Source: Anthopleura xanthogrammica (Eukaryota; Cnidaria; Anthozoa; Actiniaria; Actiniidae). Taken from it: a stretch of 64,000 nucleotides of DNA. The stretch is taken from positions 3,147,001 to 3,211,000 of the forward strand of contig OZ025207.1 of assembly GCA_964019055.1 (NCBI GenBank), given 5' to 3'. The notes beneath the pieces are model-generated. The model did not search any database, was not told the DNA's origin, and saw only the letters and a program-made list of their open reading frames with translations. The stretch's first letter is position 1. The number at the start of each line of letters is the position of its first letter. Shown here piece after piece: positions 33,759 to 46,344 of the stretch. Position numbers and translations under genes: made by a program.

Positions 33759-36700
33759 TTATTTATGCAAATCTTCATGCAGTAAGTCTGTCAGTTTCTT
33801 CAATATCCTATTCCTTTTCCCTGGTTTCCATGGATACATAGGTTCGGCAGCACACTCATTTAAGGTAGGATCCAGTTTATTAGCTGCATATATGGGCGAC
33901 CTTTTTAATATACCTGGCTCAGCCCAAATAGAAACAAGCAAGTCTCGACAGATGTTATATAGGTTGTTAGATAGTACAGTACTGGTGCAAAGCTTTGTTC
34001 TTTTATCACAAAGAGACATGCAGTCAAAAAAGGTACAGTCATGATTCCCAGAGCAGTTTCCTTGAGCCATATACTCTTTCATCTGCGAAGCTGTGAACAC
34101 AGTATCGATGTCCAAAGCAACTACTATCCCATCTCCATTGACTCCAAAATTCCCAGGCTGGACATCACAATGATCAACCTTTCCAAGCGGGGTTTTCTTG
34201 AACTCTCTTGCTAAGTCAAGCAATTCTTGTGCAACATGGACTCTCTCATTCCATGGTTTAGGCTTCTTAAAGAACACATTTAAATAATTTTCCAGATTTT
34301 TGACCCTTTCGACAGCGTAAAATATCCCACAAAAGCCATAAACTCTTGGTATATGCTTCATGTCTTGTAAGAGTTGTAGTTTAATGAATTCTTCTTGTTG
34401 GAGTAGTTGCCAGAGGCTTCGCATGTCAGCAAATGAAAAGTTTGCAAGAGGATGAGGATGGTACAAGCGAGTAAGAATATCCTTGGGGGTTAGCTGTTCT
34501 CGTAGCTTTTCATAGTGAACTTCACTGAGGACATGTTCATAGACGAAATTTAAATATTCTTCTAGGTAGTTTGCTGGCTTCTTGGAAGAATCTAAACGAA
34601 AAATGTAAAAGCTGTTCAACACTACACTTTTTATTTGTGAATGTGAAACTCGGGGGAGGTACTCCCTATAATTGACTATACGGGGATGCTCCGCCCGAAA
34701 GGGGTACTTTTTTCAAGCCACATGTATAGAAAAGAGGTGGAAATTTGTGAGTTGGTATAAAAAGGGGTAGATTTTCTTCTAAAGTATATGAAAGGGGTAC
34801 CTTTTCAGGCAAAAAGGTATAAAAAAGGGGTAACTTTTTGCTGAAATTTGGTATAGTAAGGGGTTGAGAGTTCGGGCAAAGCATCCCTGTATGAAACGAC
34901 CTGAAGTCTGAAGTACCCCCCCCCCCCCCCATGTGAAAATTGTTCTACCTCACTACCTTTTTCCAAAGAGAGAGGAAATTTGGGTGGAAATGTCAAATGG
35001 GCGACTCCCATACATAAAAGGGCAGGAATATATGCTCGTCAGAAATTTTTAAAACAATCCCTAAAAGGTGCTTACGTTCTGTCCAGGTGGGCATGGCAAC
35101 CAATGATTTTTATACATTGAAGGTACCAAATGTTCATTACCAATAGACCTCATCAGCTTGGGGTAATGTTGTCCCATTTCAGACCATGTGTCATTCTCTT
35201 GAGAATAAGATTCTTTGTTTCAAACAAACTCAATGAGTTGTATCCATATTCATGTGTCTTCTCATGCACAACCGTTAAACAAAGAAATGATACTCTGGGG
35301 AATGACACGTGGTCTGAAATGGGACAACATTACACCCAAGCCGATGAGGTCTATTGTAAATGTCAACTCATTAAGAAATGAGTGTTAACTGACTAAAGTC
35401 AGATAATGAACCAAAAATAATATCCTGTATTACAAGTGTCATTTCAGCTGGGGGTAACTAGAAAACTTACCAGTTAATTTAGCCCTCAGGCTCAACTTAT
35501 ACATAATTATACAATTGTAAAAAACTATTTATATATACATGGTAGAGTGCTTACATTATGTCCATGAAATAAAATCTAAATAGTTACTACCTAATAGTTT
35601 TTATTTAGTGACTATTAGTCACTATCACTCAACTGGAACAGCTTCAGTAACAATAAAGTATGCCTCTATTAAATAAAGTATTATCTTTCTGTTGTCTTGA
35701 GTATTTGATTTCCCTTGTGTATTGTTACTAAAGCTTTTCCAGTTGAGTGATAGTTTATTTTTTCTTACTGTAAAATTGTCAAACTTTGTTAATTTAATGA
35801 GCAATAAATTTGATTTGATTTGATTTGATTTGAGCTGTCATTATTGACTTCAAGTATCTTTTTTCCTGACAAACTCTCAAAGAGGTACTAGCTTACCCTC
35901 TAGTGGATGACTCTAGAACTGTGACACACTAAGAGGTACTAAATCACATCTGAAACTGTAAAAGGTTTGATGCGGAGCATCCCCACATTTTTCCAATCTG
36001 ATCCCCCCAGGCATTCTCTGTGGGAGGTCTTTTATTCAAACACAGCGAACAAGTAAGGCAGAGATATACAGAGGGTGTTAAACTTTGGAAAAGTCTAGAG
36101 AATGACATCTACAATAAATTACCTTTATCTGAATTAGCTAAAATATAGGAAAGCCTTGATGAGTCTTCTTCATAACTTCGAGTACTTGCTTTCCTTTTGA
36201 ATACCACCTTCTTGTTTCTCCATTTTCCAGTGAAAACAATAGTGGAATTTTTGTGTGTTATACAACTAGATAAGGTGAGCTTCTTGGTGACACAGAGATC
36301 ATGACAGAGGTTGCCACCAACTTCATGATTGAAATACCCTGAACACTGCAAGAAAAGAAAGAGATTAGAGTGCAACACACCCTTGCTTCCTCATCATTTG
36401 AGGGTTACTTTTAAGGGATTAAATCTTGGTGACACAGAAATTATGATAGAGTTTGGGCGAATAGACCTTTTTAGCTTCGTATGCAAATTGCCCATTTCAG
36501 ACCACATGACATTCCCTTGAGAAATGTTCTTTTGTTAAAATATTAACACATGAAAGAATCAGCTCCCAAGAGTGGCATCACATGGTCTGAAATGGGCACA
36601 ACAAACAACGAAGCTGAAAAGGTCTATTGAGGGGGGTGGACTGGATAGCTGCTCACTCCCTTTCCTGCATGTCCCATTCACTAAAATCTTTCAAAAAAAT

Positions 36701-38057
36701 CAAGCCAAAATTTCTAATTAACAATTAGAAGACGAACTCGAGATTTCTATCGGCTGATAGTTGACAAGGGGCTCCGGCCCCGAGTCAACTATCAAAGCCG
36801 ATAGAAATCGAGAGTGAGTCTTCTAATTGTTTTAGTAAAAATCTCAACTAAACTATACTATACTAAACTAAACTAAACTTCACAAAAGCGCGAAGGAAAA
36901 GCCGCCATTTTTTCAAAACAAGTCCGGCTTTCTCTACCCACTATCTATCGGCTGATAGATAGTGAGTACGTTAGCCAATCAGAATGCAGGATTTGCAATA
37001 GTATAGTAGTAGAATTTTACTAACATCAAATATAAAGGAATACTTCCTAAGCAAGATTCTTTTGACTCTACCCAACCTCACTCCCCCTCACACCACCCCC
37101 TACCATCCCCCCAACAGTAGATTTTGAAAATTCTGAAATTTGCATTATAAAATATTGCCCACACCCACCTCCCCCACAGGCTATGACTGTCCTCTTGTGA
37201 GGATATTGACGTAGACCAAGATGAATAGAGAATAATAACCACTGTGTCAGGAAAGTGGGGTCTTTTTACGTCAGCCCGAGGCGTATCAATTACGGTAGGA
37301 TTTTCCTCAACGTCGTAACATTTAAGTGGCTTTCCATTGTTACACCGGAATGTATCAATTTCAGCACGGATTTTACGTATTATCGTAACACTGAAGTGGC
37401 TTCTTATTGTCTTAAGCGATGAATCCGTTTCAGCCATATTTTGGGTGCGTACTTTATTAACGTATCGCAACATCGAAATGGCTTCCCAATGTCACATTGG
37501 AATGTAGCATTGAAATGGTTTCTCATTGTCATATCGGAATGTACTCTGTCAGTTACAGCAGTGCCTTACAAAGCACTAAAGTGGCTTCCCATTGCCCCCC
37601 CCCCCCCCCCAACTCTGAATAAAAAAACATCACATAAACACCGTCTAAACATAGAAGTGTTTACTTCCGGTCGAGGATGTTCGCACAACAAAAATGGTAA
37701 CATACGAGATATCTCCTGCCTCCACAGATTATTCATTTCCTTCTCAAGTGCTAATCACCATTACTTCATAAACTAGGCTGTCATACTATAAATAACGTTT
37801 GTATACCACGCATTACAAACTCCAATAGAGCAGTGAAACATATATCATATACTAACCAGTCTCGCGATGATTTTTCGTCGGGTATGCAGCGCTTGGCAGC
37901 TCCACTCCTTTTGCCATATTATCGAAATTCCTTGAGGAACAGTACCGTGAATACTGTCAAGGAATCCGTATACGATATAAATGGCCAGAAATATAAGAAT
38001 TATGATCAGTAAGAGCTTTTTTCTGCTTCGAATGGGACGACAACATCGTCGTCTCAT
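33759..38057 (-). CDS. FAM69/DIPK1-type divergent protein kinase
   Basis: Three exons are inferred: 37857-38057, 36123-36345 and 33759-34591, giving 418 residues (family about 420-430). A short basic N-terminus precedes one membrane segment (about 15-33), so this is a type II ER/Golgi-type protein. Exon 2 carries the family's Cys-rich block (NLCHDLCVT) and a candidate beta-3 Lys (K117 in VVFKRK). Exon 3 carries GFCGIFYAVERV, the catalytic-loop equivalent HCDVQPGNFGV (D284, N289), the metal-binding DID (302-304), and a lumenal Cys cluster (CTFFDCMSLCDKRTKLC). In vertebrate DIPK1 proteins an EF-hand loop is inserted in the N-lobe; here the corresponding stretch (about 184-197, YHPHPLANFSFAD) lacks the acidic ligands. 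Substrates are unknown. Which of DIPK1A/B/C it corresponds to cannot be decided. An AATAAA overlaps the stop codon. Confidence 0.88.
34655..34930. repeat. Dispersed GGGGTA-rich repeat in DIPK1-like intron 2
   Basis: Repeated short words (AAAGGGGTA, AAAAGGGGTA) occur about every 30-40 bp and end in a C run. It resembles a degenerate tandem array, and no gene is present. Related text occurs near 21530 and 44750 (CTAGGGGTG with a following GATTCAGTG or GGTTCAGTG). Confidence 0.5.
35141..35356. mobile_element. Family B fold-back MITE
   Basis: The ends are CAATAGACCTCATCAGCTTGG and its inverse (GATGAGGTCTATTG). The arms include CCCATTTCAGACCATGTG and CACGTGGTCTGAAATGGG. It is in intron 2 of the DIPK1-like gene. 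Relatives lie at 36458, 44540, 47995, 55765 and 57775. Confidence 0.85.
36458..36628. mobile_element. Family B fold-back MITE, short subtype
   Basis: The ends are AATAGACCTTTTTAGCTTCG and GAAGCTGAAAAGGTCTATT, with CCCATTTCAGACCACATGAC arms. It is closely similar to 44540-44727, which defines a subtype with a different spacer. It is in intron 1 of the DIPK1-like gene. Confidence 0.85.
36715..37020. mobile_element. Fold-back element with CGGCTGATAG arms
   Basis: A perfect-looking hairpin (AACAATTAGAAGAC, TTTCTATCGGCTGATAG, inverted on the far side of GGGGCTCCGGCCCC) is followed by a second copy of the CTATCGGCTGATAG motif. The end AATCAGAATGCAGGATTTGCAA recurs near 6080-6110. It is in intron 1 of the DIPK1-like gene. 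Confidence 0.65.
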
Positions 38058-38199
38058 GATTCCAAAGAGATGATTGTTCGACTTCCGGCATTTTGTTACA
38101 CGATGGAATGTGCTTTAATGGGGGTGAATCTGCGGGCTATGGATCAGCGGTAGCCTTGTGATAAAGAAACGAAATAGAAAAAAATAAAAATGGAATAAA

Positions 38200-38577
38200 A
38201 ATAAATGAATGAATAATGAAGGAATATAGAAAAAGGAGAGAGAGAGTGAAAGAATGGATAGAAGAATTTTGACATAGAAAGATTTAGAAAGACTGGGAAA
38301 ATTAAATGTGCTTTTCTCGTGTCATTTGTATATAAGGCTACTGTTATTTTCTGCCCTTTCACATTAAAAGCAGAGAAAAGGTGAAAAGAGGGAACAAAGG
38401 AAAGTAAAAATGACAGAATCGAGAAATAAATATACAGAGAAAGAGAAAGTTGGAAAAAGAAACAAGGTAGGAAAGAAAGAAAAAGCAAGAAAAAGATAAA
38501 GAAGAGAGAGAGAGAAAAGTAAGAAAGAAAAAGAAGGAAAGAAAGAAAGAATGAAAGACAGACAGACAGGCAGAAAA

Positions 38578-38646
<69 letters not shown>

Positions 38647-38880
38647 GAAAGAGAAAGTTGGAAAAAGAACCAAGGTAGGAAAGAAAGAAAAAGCAAGAAA
38701 AAGATAAAGAAGAGAGAGAGAAAAGTAAGAAAGAAAAAGAAGGAAAGAAAGAAAGAATGAAAGACAGACAGACAGACATACAGAAAGATATTAGACAGAC
38801 AGACAGACAGACAGACAGGCAGAAAAACAGACAGACAGACAGACAGAGGAAAAAGACAGAACGAAAAGTAGAAAGAAAAA
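38200..38880. repeat. GAAA/GACA simple-repeat complex with internal duplication
   Basis: It is a mixture of (GAAA)n and (GACA)n. A roughly 140-bp block (GAGAAAGAGAAAGTTGG ... GAATGAAAGACAGACA) occurs twice, at about 38436-38580 and 38643-38780, joined by (GACA)n. The long Ser/Phe/Cys-rich minus-strand frames come from the repeat and are not genes. It is in the gap between the DIPK1-like gene and CBFB. Confidence 0.9.
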
Positions 38881-39661
38881 GGTTTGTGATCAGTGAAATG
38901 ACTGCAAACTATAGCACCATTAATATCATAATACAAATATCCCTTACTGATATGAAACTTAATTCATGTCCTTCCTTTTAAGTTCATCTGCTCCACACTC
39001 CACGGACTGACCCAATATAGAGGTACGTGACGCCAAGAAAGAAAACCGGAAATGCTGTCAAATCACCATTCAAGTCACTTCCGGTAGTCGTAGACCAGAA
39101 CTGCGGGTCAGTATTCCAAGCACATCTCAAAGACAATATCAAACTTTCAATCGTATTCAAGTTTTCTAAAACAGAGATTTTTGTTGTCGTGGATGGTTAG
39201 GGTGTGATGGATAGAATCCTAAGCATCTTGGCCCTTTTAAAAACGGGTCAAAGAGAGAAGTATACCAAGACTACCAATCTACCGCGCCCGTGTTGTGACG
39301 CTCACAATCGGCATGCCAGAAGCTTGGAGAGATTTGTTACACATCGATGACGGCGCGTGCCTCTATTATACTAACAGAAGGGGTCTGCTCTAGACCAATC
39401 AGATCACAGGGTCTTGGCATCAGATTGACAGGTGATACAATAGGCGTGACATTGGGTCGTTTTAGTACGAGGGGGCCGTGTGATATTATGATTTTATATG
39501 CCTCGTTTAGCGGAAGTTTCGTCATTTTTGGTATGAAGTTTCAAAAAGCCGAAGAACACGCTTGATAAGAATTGAGATCTGTGGAAAACAGACGAAAGAC
39601 ACCAGTGCTGGGATCAATAGTAGTATATTTACCCGATAAATAGTTAGAAATCATTATCATC
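38881..39661. other. Upstream region of CBFB
   Basis: This is the CBFB-proximal part of the 1.6 kb gap between the divergent DIPK1-like and CBFB start codons. It contains little repeat and presumably holds the CBFB promoter and leader. No specific motif is claimed. Confidence 0.4.
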
Positions 39662-42600
39662 ATGCCGAGAGTTGTGCCGGAACAAAAACAAAAATATGAA
39701 AACGACGAAACGTTTAGGAAGTTAGCAAGGGAATCCGAGGTAAAAACAACTTCTTTCAACTTATTTTCACTATAAAATCGTTGAAATAATTTGAGTCTTA
39801 GTTCAAAGAACTCAAGAATAGTTCATTTTTTCCCCCTCAGGTTAAATATACGGCATACAGAGATAGGTCGCATGAAGAGAGAGTTGTACGATTTCAGACT
39901 GAAATACGCGATGGCTCAGCTCATGTTGTAAGATATATAACTGATTCTTTACAAAAACTTGTCGTTTTTATGGTTGGGATTTTGAAAAATTTGATTAGTC
40001 TAAATCTCACAAATTTTTAATCTTGTTTCAGGCATACGTGGCTTCGGGAACAAATTTTATTCTTACATTTCCAAAGAACGACGATGGAAGTATTTCTAAA
40101 GATTATTTAGACTTTGAAAGAGAGCCAGGAAAGGTATGATCTTGGGGGAAAAAATATTATCAATCTTATGAATAAGAATGGAAAAAAATTGCAAAACGAT
40201 AACCATATGTCCGTATTTAGTGTTTGCGGGTTTCAGGATTTTTTGTTTACAACTATTTCAGTTTTAGAAGCTTTGGGAATATTGCCAATATTGTTAGTTT
40301 TTTGAACTTTTTACAAAATTCCCACATGTTTTACACTTCTAAAAATGTGTTTCTTTCCAAGCCAATTTTTTAGCTCCTTTTAAGAGTAATTTTACAATAT
40401 TTTCTTCTAAAACAGCTGGCTAATGAAGTTACCGAATGGTTTATTCAAAACAGTCGTTCTGAATAAAACTCGTAACCGCATTTTCATTTTTAGGTTTAAG
40501 AATCTCATCTTTCAAACCATCATCGCTAAAGGAAATACTTCGGCTCTCACACATGGTTTTTCTTTACTTCAAATATTTCGGCATGATATAAATATCCGGT
40601 TAAAGTTGTAGAAATCTTCTAAGATATTTAGAAAGGTTTAGATATTTTTGTGCACGTGCAGCGGGTGGAAGCAGTGAATAATTAATGACATAAGTGATTG
40701 TCTAAGAAACATTTGAATGGCTTCCCTGTAGCAGTAGAATGGGTTCCCCATCGTATTGTTTACAACATGGACCGGGGATACTTCAATTACAAATCACTTA
40801 GTAAGATTTAGTTGTTTCGAAAAGTAAATGCCTTTGATCTTATGTGAAGACAATTGTCCCTTGAATATCGTGTTAGCGAGACGTTCCGGAATAAAAGTAG
40901 ACTTGCGACGAGAGAAAACGGAATCGCACCAGACCACATCAGTTCCGATATATGGATTTGAAAATAGCTTACTTCCGGTTCAAAGCTCGGCTCATCTGTC
41001 ATCTCCAAAATCCTTCGAAAAACATATATCCCTTTTTTTCAATAATCGCTCTAAAATAATTAAAAAAAAGAGGAATCAAGAAAATTAAATTAATTATTAT
41101 GATTTTATTATTTTTGCGGTATAATAGACTTTTACCATGTTTCAGTTTAACACGAGCTCTGAAGCTGATGGCGAATGCAAAATACGTAGAAACCTCAAAA
41201 GAAAAAAATACACTGCTATTTCGATTTCTCGATCGTTTCAGGTTTTAACAATTCTGATTTTTTCTATAAAATCTAAAAGAAAAACACGGCAGGTGGCGGT
41301 GAATTCCTATCGCGATTCTCGATTGTCACTCGATTATAAAATTTGATAAGCTCGTCTGTTCATTGATAGACACATTTATCGCTAATTGCCTCGAAAAAAT
41401 AGACCTTACGTACCGCTTTCTCTAATATTATTTCCAAAAGTGTATGTGTTGAAGAATTTTTGTTTTAAAAATTAAGATATCAATATACAGAGAGTGCATA
41501 AAAAGAACTATTAAGAAATCAAGTATTTTAGATAATTTTCATAATATACTCATCTGAGATATGTAATTAGCTCTCAAATTATCACAATTTTATATATAAT
41601 CTTCGTGAGCTAAATCCCTCTAAAAATACTTCTTTCGAATAGCTTACTTTACTTATAATTTACTAGAGTTCGTGCAAGTCTGTAAATTTATGGGAGAGTC
41701 AAAAAAATATTCTCACTTCATCCTAAATTTATATTTCTTGAAAAAATAACGAAATTCCAGAAAATTTTATGAAAGATTGATTGTAATAAATTAGAGTTTG
41801 TAATAAGTTCTAAGTTCATGGAAGGGTCAAAAATGTTTTTTCTTACTTCATCCTAAATTTCTATGTTACATTAAAGGATTGACAACCTTTTTTTTACGAA
41901 ATTCGCGAAAACTTTTGAAAATGAATTGTAAAATAAGTTGATATAAATGTTGGAATTTTTGTACAAAATTGTTACGATGTAAATATATCCTCTGTATATA
42001 AGTGTAAGTGTATATAAGTTTTTCTTGGTTCATTCTAACTTTTAAAATTATGAATAAAAAATAAGATAAAATAAGTTTTTACTTTTTAGAGAGTACAAGC
42101 TTGAAAAACTAAAAATTATGAGAAATTATGATTGAATTTGGAACATAAAAAAAAAATGCATTCATAAGTTTAAGGATTTGTGAAACCATGAGATTCTATG
42201 TAGAAATAACAATTGATTAGGTTATCATCCCTTATCAGGGTAGGGTCACAGACCTCACACATAGGGCTAGCATAGGGTATAAGCTATTCTACAGCTCTGA
42301 GACATTCCTTGGATGCAACCATTAATCAGAGACTTGAATAATGATAAGAGATCAAAGGAAAAAGGATTGGCTTTGATAACCAGGGAATCCTGAGTGACAT
42401 TGAACAGAGTGTCACCAGGAATGAAAAACATTTTCTAAATAGAGGATTTTCACAGCAGTTATGTTAGAGAGAAATTTGTGATTTTTTTTTTGTCATGCAA
42501 AAAAAAATGCATTGGATGCAGTGAAAAACCCTATAGAGCCCTTTCACATGACGTCAAAGCAGCTCAATTTGGAGGGAAAAACAAAAGAATTTCAATCTCC

Positions 42601-45600
42601 TGAGAATCAGAGCCTATTGCTTTGCCCTCAAAACTGAGCTGCATTCCAACGTGCTTCAGGGGGTCTATAAACCTTATCAATGTTTTCTCATTTCAGATCA
42701 CATCATTCCCTTGAGTATTATTTTGTCAGAGTTCATTTTTAGGGTTCATATACCCCCTACCCCCAAGCTTTTGATATTTAAGACACTCAGAGAGTTAAAT
42801 ATTTTTCTGACATCAGACTGATAAGCCTCCAGTTTTGATCACTCTTCCTCTAAAATATTCCCTAAGTTTCAAAGTTACTATCTTTAACCCACTTTTGGAT
42901 TTCAAGGGTGTATTTCATAGTACCATCCTCTCAGCTTCAATCATAATCTCAAAGACTTGATATCTTTTCCTAGCACACATACTTAACTGGTACAGCTTTG
43001 GTAATAAACTCTCGACAGAGAATCTAAGATAATTAATCTAACAAGGTGTTGAAATTGACCCTTACTACCATAACCTTGAAACTGACAAGGAGATATAGAC
43101 CCCTTGCATGTGATGTCAAAGCAGCTCAATTTGGAGGGCAATAAAAAAAAATTTCAATCTCCTTGGAATTGGAAACCTATTGTTTTGTCCTCTAGATTGA
43201 GCTGCATTCCGACGTGCTGCAAGGGGTCTATATGTTCGTAGGGGTGCTGGTTAAATTAGCTTCACTTGCGTCGTGACAGAAACACATTAACCTTTAATTT
43301 TTAGACTTAATCTTATCAGGGATTTCATTCTCGTTGCACCTCCAGGGTTGAGGGCCGGTCAGGTGGCAGAAAACCACAGAGGTGCAGGGATAGAGATAAC
43401 ATTGTGAAAATTCCAAGTTGAGAAAAAAATATTTCAGGTTTATTTTGTGTGTGTGTGTGTGTGTGGCGGGAGGGGGGGGGGGGGGGAGGGTGAGGGTGTG
43501 GTATTGTGAAAGTATAAAAATTAGTATAATATCAATACTAATTATTAAGATAATATTAATAATAAGTGTTTGGATATTGTTATATCTAGGGAAACAGTTA
43601 GAGTGCTTGCAATATGTCCGTGAAATAGAATCAAAGTTATTTGTTGTTAACTAGTTGTTAGTTAGTAACTATTAGTCACTATTAGAGTGCAAATAATATA
43701 ACCGTGAAATAGATAGCAAGAAATAGGAGATAGTTAGTGCTTAGTTAGGCAAGACATAGGAAATAAGCGAGGCATGACAGGAGCACGGGCTTTTTCTAGA
43801 TCAACGACTCAGTGCACAAAAGAATGTGTTTCTGACGTTTAATGAGTTAAAAATGAAGACACAGGTCAATAAATCAAGACGCAGATACAACTATTTGAAT
43901 TGTAATACTGATAGATTAATGTGGAATAAAAGTTTGTTCAAATTATCACGGTTGTTTTTTTTATTCCGCATTACAAAACCGCAGCGTAGCGGTGATTATT
44001 TGACTAATTAAACATGCTTGCACGTGCAAGACCCGTCACGGCTCGCTTATTTCTCCACTAATCAAATTTAGGCAGAACTTAGGACATAATTAGTCATTAG
44101 TTAGCTAGCTAACTATTTCACAGTTATATTATTTGCACTCTACTCAACCAGAACATTCAAGTAACAATACGTTAGAGACATCAAATACACAAGAGACTTA
44201 TGAAACAGAAAATGCAAAGATTGAAGCCATTGTTACTTCCCAATTTGGAAGGCAAAACAATAGTTTCCAATTCTCTGGAGATTGAAATTCTTTTGTTTAA
44301 TGTTGTCCTCCAAATTGAGCTGTTCTGTCGTCACGTGAAAGGGGTCTATATATCATATATTATCATGATTGTAATGACCGAATATTTTCTTATTCATAGG
44401 TTCATTTCAAAAGTCATTTCATCTTGAATGGTGTCTGTGTGATATTCAAAGGATGGATAGACTTACAAAGACTAGACGGTATAGGGTTTGTTGATTTTGA
44501 TGAAGAGATAGCAAAGGTAAGGAGCCATAGTTATAGCAATAGACCCAGGGTATATACCTCTTTAGCTTCGCATACAAATTCCCCATTTCAGACCACATGA
44601 CATTCCCTTGAGAAATGTTCTTTTATTAAAATATTTACACATGAAAGAATCAACTCCCAAGAGTGGCATCACATGGTCTGAAATGGGCACAACAAACAAT
44701 GAAGCTAAAGAGGGCTATTCAATGATTGACTATCTTAGCTCGAGTGTAATCCCCAGGGGAGGGTCTAGGGGTGGTTCAGTGATAGGCATGTACTGCTGGA
44801 ATCTGAAAACCCTGACCCTATCTATGACAAGAATATCTTGAAAAAACAAACCTTGTTCAAAACACAGCACTATGAGCCAATTCAAGGTTTAAGGATCATT
44901 TTCAGTGCGCAATGAGATTTTATCCCGAATTTCTCACCTTCTTTTGTTTAAACCTTCTTTTGTTTTTAATAAAACAAAAGAAGGTGAGAAATTTGGGATA
45001 CAATCGCATGCGCACTGAAAACGATTCTTAAACTTTGAACTGGCTTATAAATTATAACCCTATCTAAGACCTAAGAGAATGTATCGGCATTCATTTTGAT
45101 ATTTAACAGAAAGAAGACAAAGTAATGCGTGAAAGTCTAGAACAAACCAAACAAAGACTTGCCGAGTTTGAAGAGAGACAAAGACAGTGGAGAGAGGAGC
45201 AACAGAGAAAGGAGAACGAGGCAAGTAACCACCAGCATATCTATAGGTAAATAAAACAGGGATTTTTTTTGATTTATTTGGATAAAAAAATCCAAGAAAG
45301 AGTACTTGATTGAATTATAATTGTGGTGGTAATACGGTAGACAACCACAATCTGTCAGTGAGCCGTCAGACCCAGCCATGGGGGTGCCGAGATACCAATC
45401 TGGATACAGACCCCTTGCAGTACGTCAGAATGCAGCTCATTTTGGAGGACAAAACCATAGGTTCCAATTCTCTTGAGATTGAAGTATATATTTTTTTGTC
45501 GTCCAAATTGAGCTGCTTTGAGCTGCTTTGAACTGCATCAAGTGAAACAGATCTATGTCCAATATTTTCCTTTCATGATACTTGAATTAAACCACTGAAC

Positions 45601-46344
45601 CAAAATAGGAAATTATTATTTCTGAATATTGAACAGCTGAACTACTAACTCTGTAATACTGAATTAAAAAAATATTGTCAGAGATGCTGTCAGAATATCT
45701 GGGTTAAAAATGCCGTGATATCAATATACGAGATAACCCTGACTGGGTCTGAGCCTTGCACTCTGAGCTCACAGTCAAGAAGTTAGCAAGCATCTCAGTG
45801 AGTTAGGAAATGCAACTTGTTGCAAATCTATGGTTTTTACTAAATGTAATCACACAATAGTCCCCTTCACAGTTCCCTGCGCCATATTGAAAGGTAGCTG
45901 TGCCTTTGCATCGAAGCAAGACAAACGGTGAGCTTGCAGTGATAAAGACCTTTTTTAACACCTTGGAAAATTAATCATGTCACTATCATTGCAAGCTCAC
46001 TGTTCGTCTTGCTTCAATGCAAAGGCACAGCTATCTTTCAATATGGTGCAGGGAACTGTGAAAGGGACTATTGTATTATTGGGAATACAAATCCAAAAAT
46101 AATAGCTTCAAAGAATGCAAATTTAGTAACATTCAAGTGCTCTTTCTAGGATTGTATTTTCAGTTTATAAATTCTATCATTTTATTCATTTATTTATTTA
46201 TTTTCTCTTAATTTTGAGCCGAAGTAGGGCAAATAATTAAAGCTTGCTTTCGCATCAAGAAAATAAGAAGACTTTTATTCCTCGTGTGTTTCGTTGCAGA
46301 CAAAACTAGGCCTGCGTCACCACCAGGGCCACCATGGTAAATGA
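39662..46344 (+). CDS. CBFB: Core-binding factor subunit beta
   Basis: Six exons are inferred: 39662-39739, 39841-39927, 40032-40133, 44400-44516, 45110-45220 and 46300-46344. All introns are phase 0, giving 179 residues (human 182/187). Signature stretches are MPRVVPEQKQKYENDETFRK (1-20), the DRSHEERVVRFQ block, VASGTNFILTF, DYLDFEREPGK and FILNGVCVIFKGWIDLQRLDG (exon 4). A charged helix follows in exon 5. CBF-beta has no DNA contact of its own; it binds the Runt domain of RUNX proteins and raises their DNA affinity. Exon 5 is followed by GCAAGT, a GC-type donor. Reading through it adds nine codons and a stop, so two C-termini are possible. The His-rich last exon is short and poorly conserved, the least certain part. 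Intron 3 is 4.3 kb and full of elements. Confidence 0.93.
42531..42671. mobile_element. Family A fold-back MITE
   Basis: It runs from TATAGAGCCCTTTCAC to GGGGGTCTATAAAC, with diverged arms (GGAGGGAAAAACAAAAG / CTTTGCCCTCAAAACTG). It is flanked by TATA on both sides, consistent with a TA target. Confidence 0.82.
43092..43232. mobile_element. Family A fold-back MITE, best-preserved ends
   Basis: The left end is TATAGACCCCTTGCATG and the right end is TGCTGCAAGGGGTCTATA, an inverted match over about 16 bases before the internal arms. Confidence 0.88.
44225..44350. mobile_element. Family A fold-back MITE, left end eroded
   Basis: It contains AATTTGGAAGGCAAAACAATAG and the inverted TGTCCTCCAAATTGAGCTG, ending GTGAAAGGGGTCTATA. 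It ends about 50 bp before the CBFB exon 4 acceptor. Confidence 0.78.
44540..44727. mobile_element. Family B fold-back MITE, short subtype
   Basis: It is nearly identical to 36458-36628 over most of its length. The left terminus has an added stretch (ATAGACCCAGGGTATATACC), and the right terminus is GAAGCTAAAGAGGGCTATT. It is in CBFB intron 4. Confidence 0.82.
45221..45226 (+). other. CBFB: GC-type splice donor (GCAAGT)
   Basis: The CBFB exon 5 boundary reads GAG|GCAAGT. All other positions of the donor match the consensus strongly, as is normal for functional GC donors. The acceptor side at 46299 is TCGTTGCAG. No GT donor lies near enough in frame to replace it. Confidence 0.7.
45405..45556. 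mobile_element. Family A fold-back MITE
   Basis: It runs from ACAGACCCCTTGCAGTACG to the right end, where GAGCTGCTTT is doubled as a short tandem copy. It is in CBFB intron 5. Confidence 0.8.
45857..46078. mobile_element. Family J fold-back MITE, complete copy
   Basis: The ends are AATAGTCCCCTTCACAG and CTGTGAAAGGGACTATTG. The arms contain GTGCCTTTGCATCGAAGC and its inverse. It is in CBFB intron 5 and defines the full length (about 220 bp) of the family seen truncated at 2309-2485. Confidence 0.85.

Larger units (their letters stand above)
40134..44399 (+). other. CBFB intron 3
   Basis: The first 2.4 kb is AT-rich unique-looking sequence with no recognisable exon on either strand. The last 2 kb contains two family A MITEs (42531-42671, 43092-43232), most of a third (44225-44350), and a GT dinucleotide run followed by a G-rich run (43430-43490). 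Confidence 0.6.

Noticed and set aside
38144..38936. Cys/Leu/Ser/Phe-rich minus-strand frames up to 211 codons
   Set aside because: They are encoded by GACA and GAAA simple repeats.
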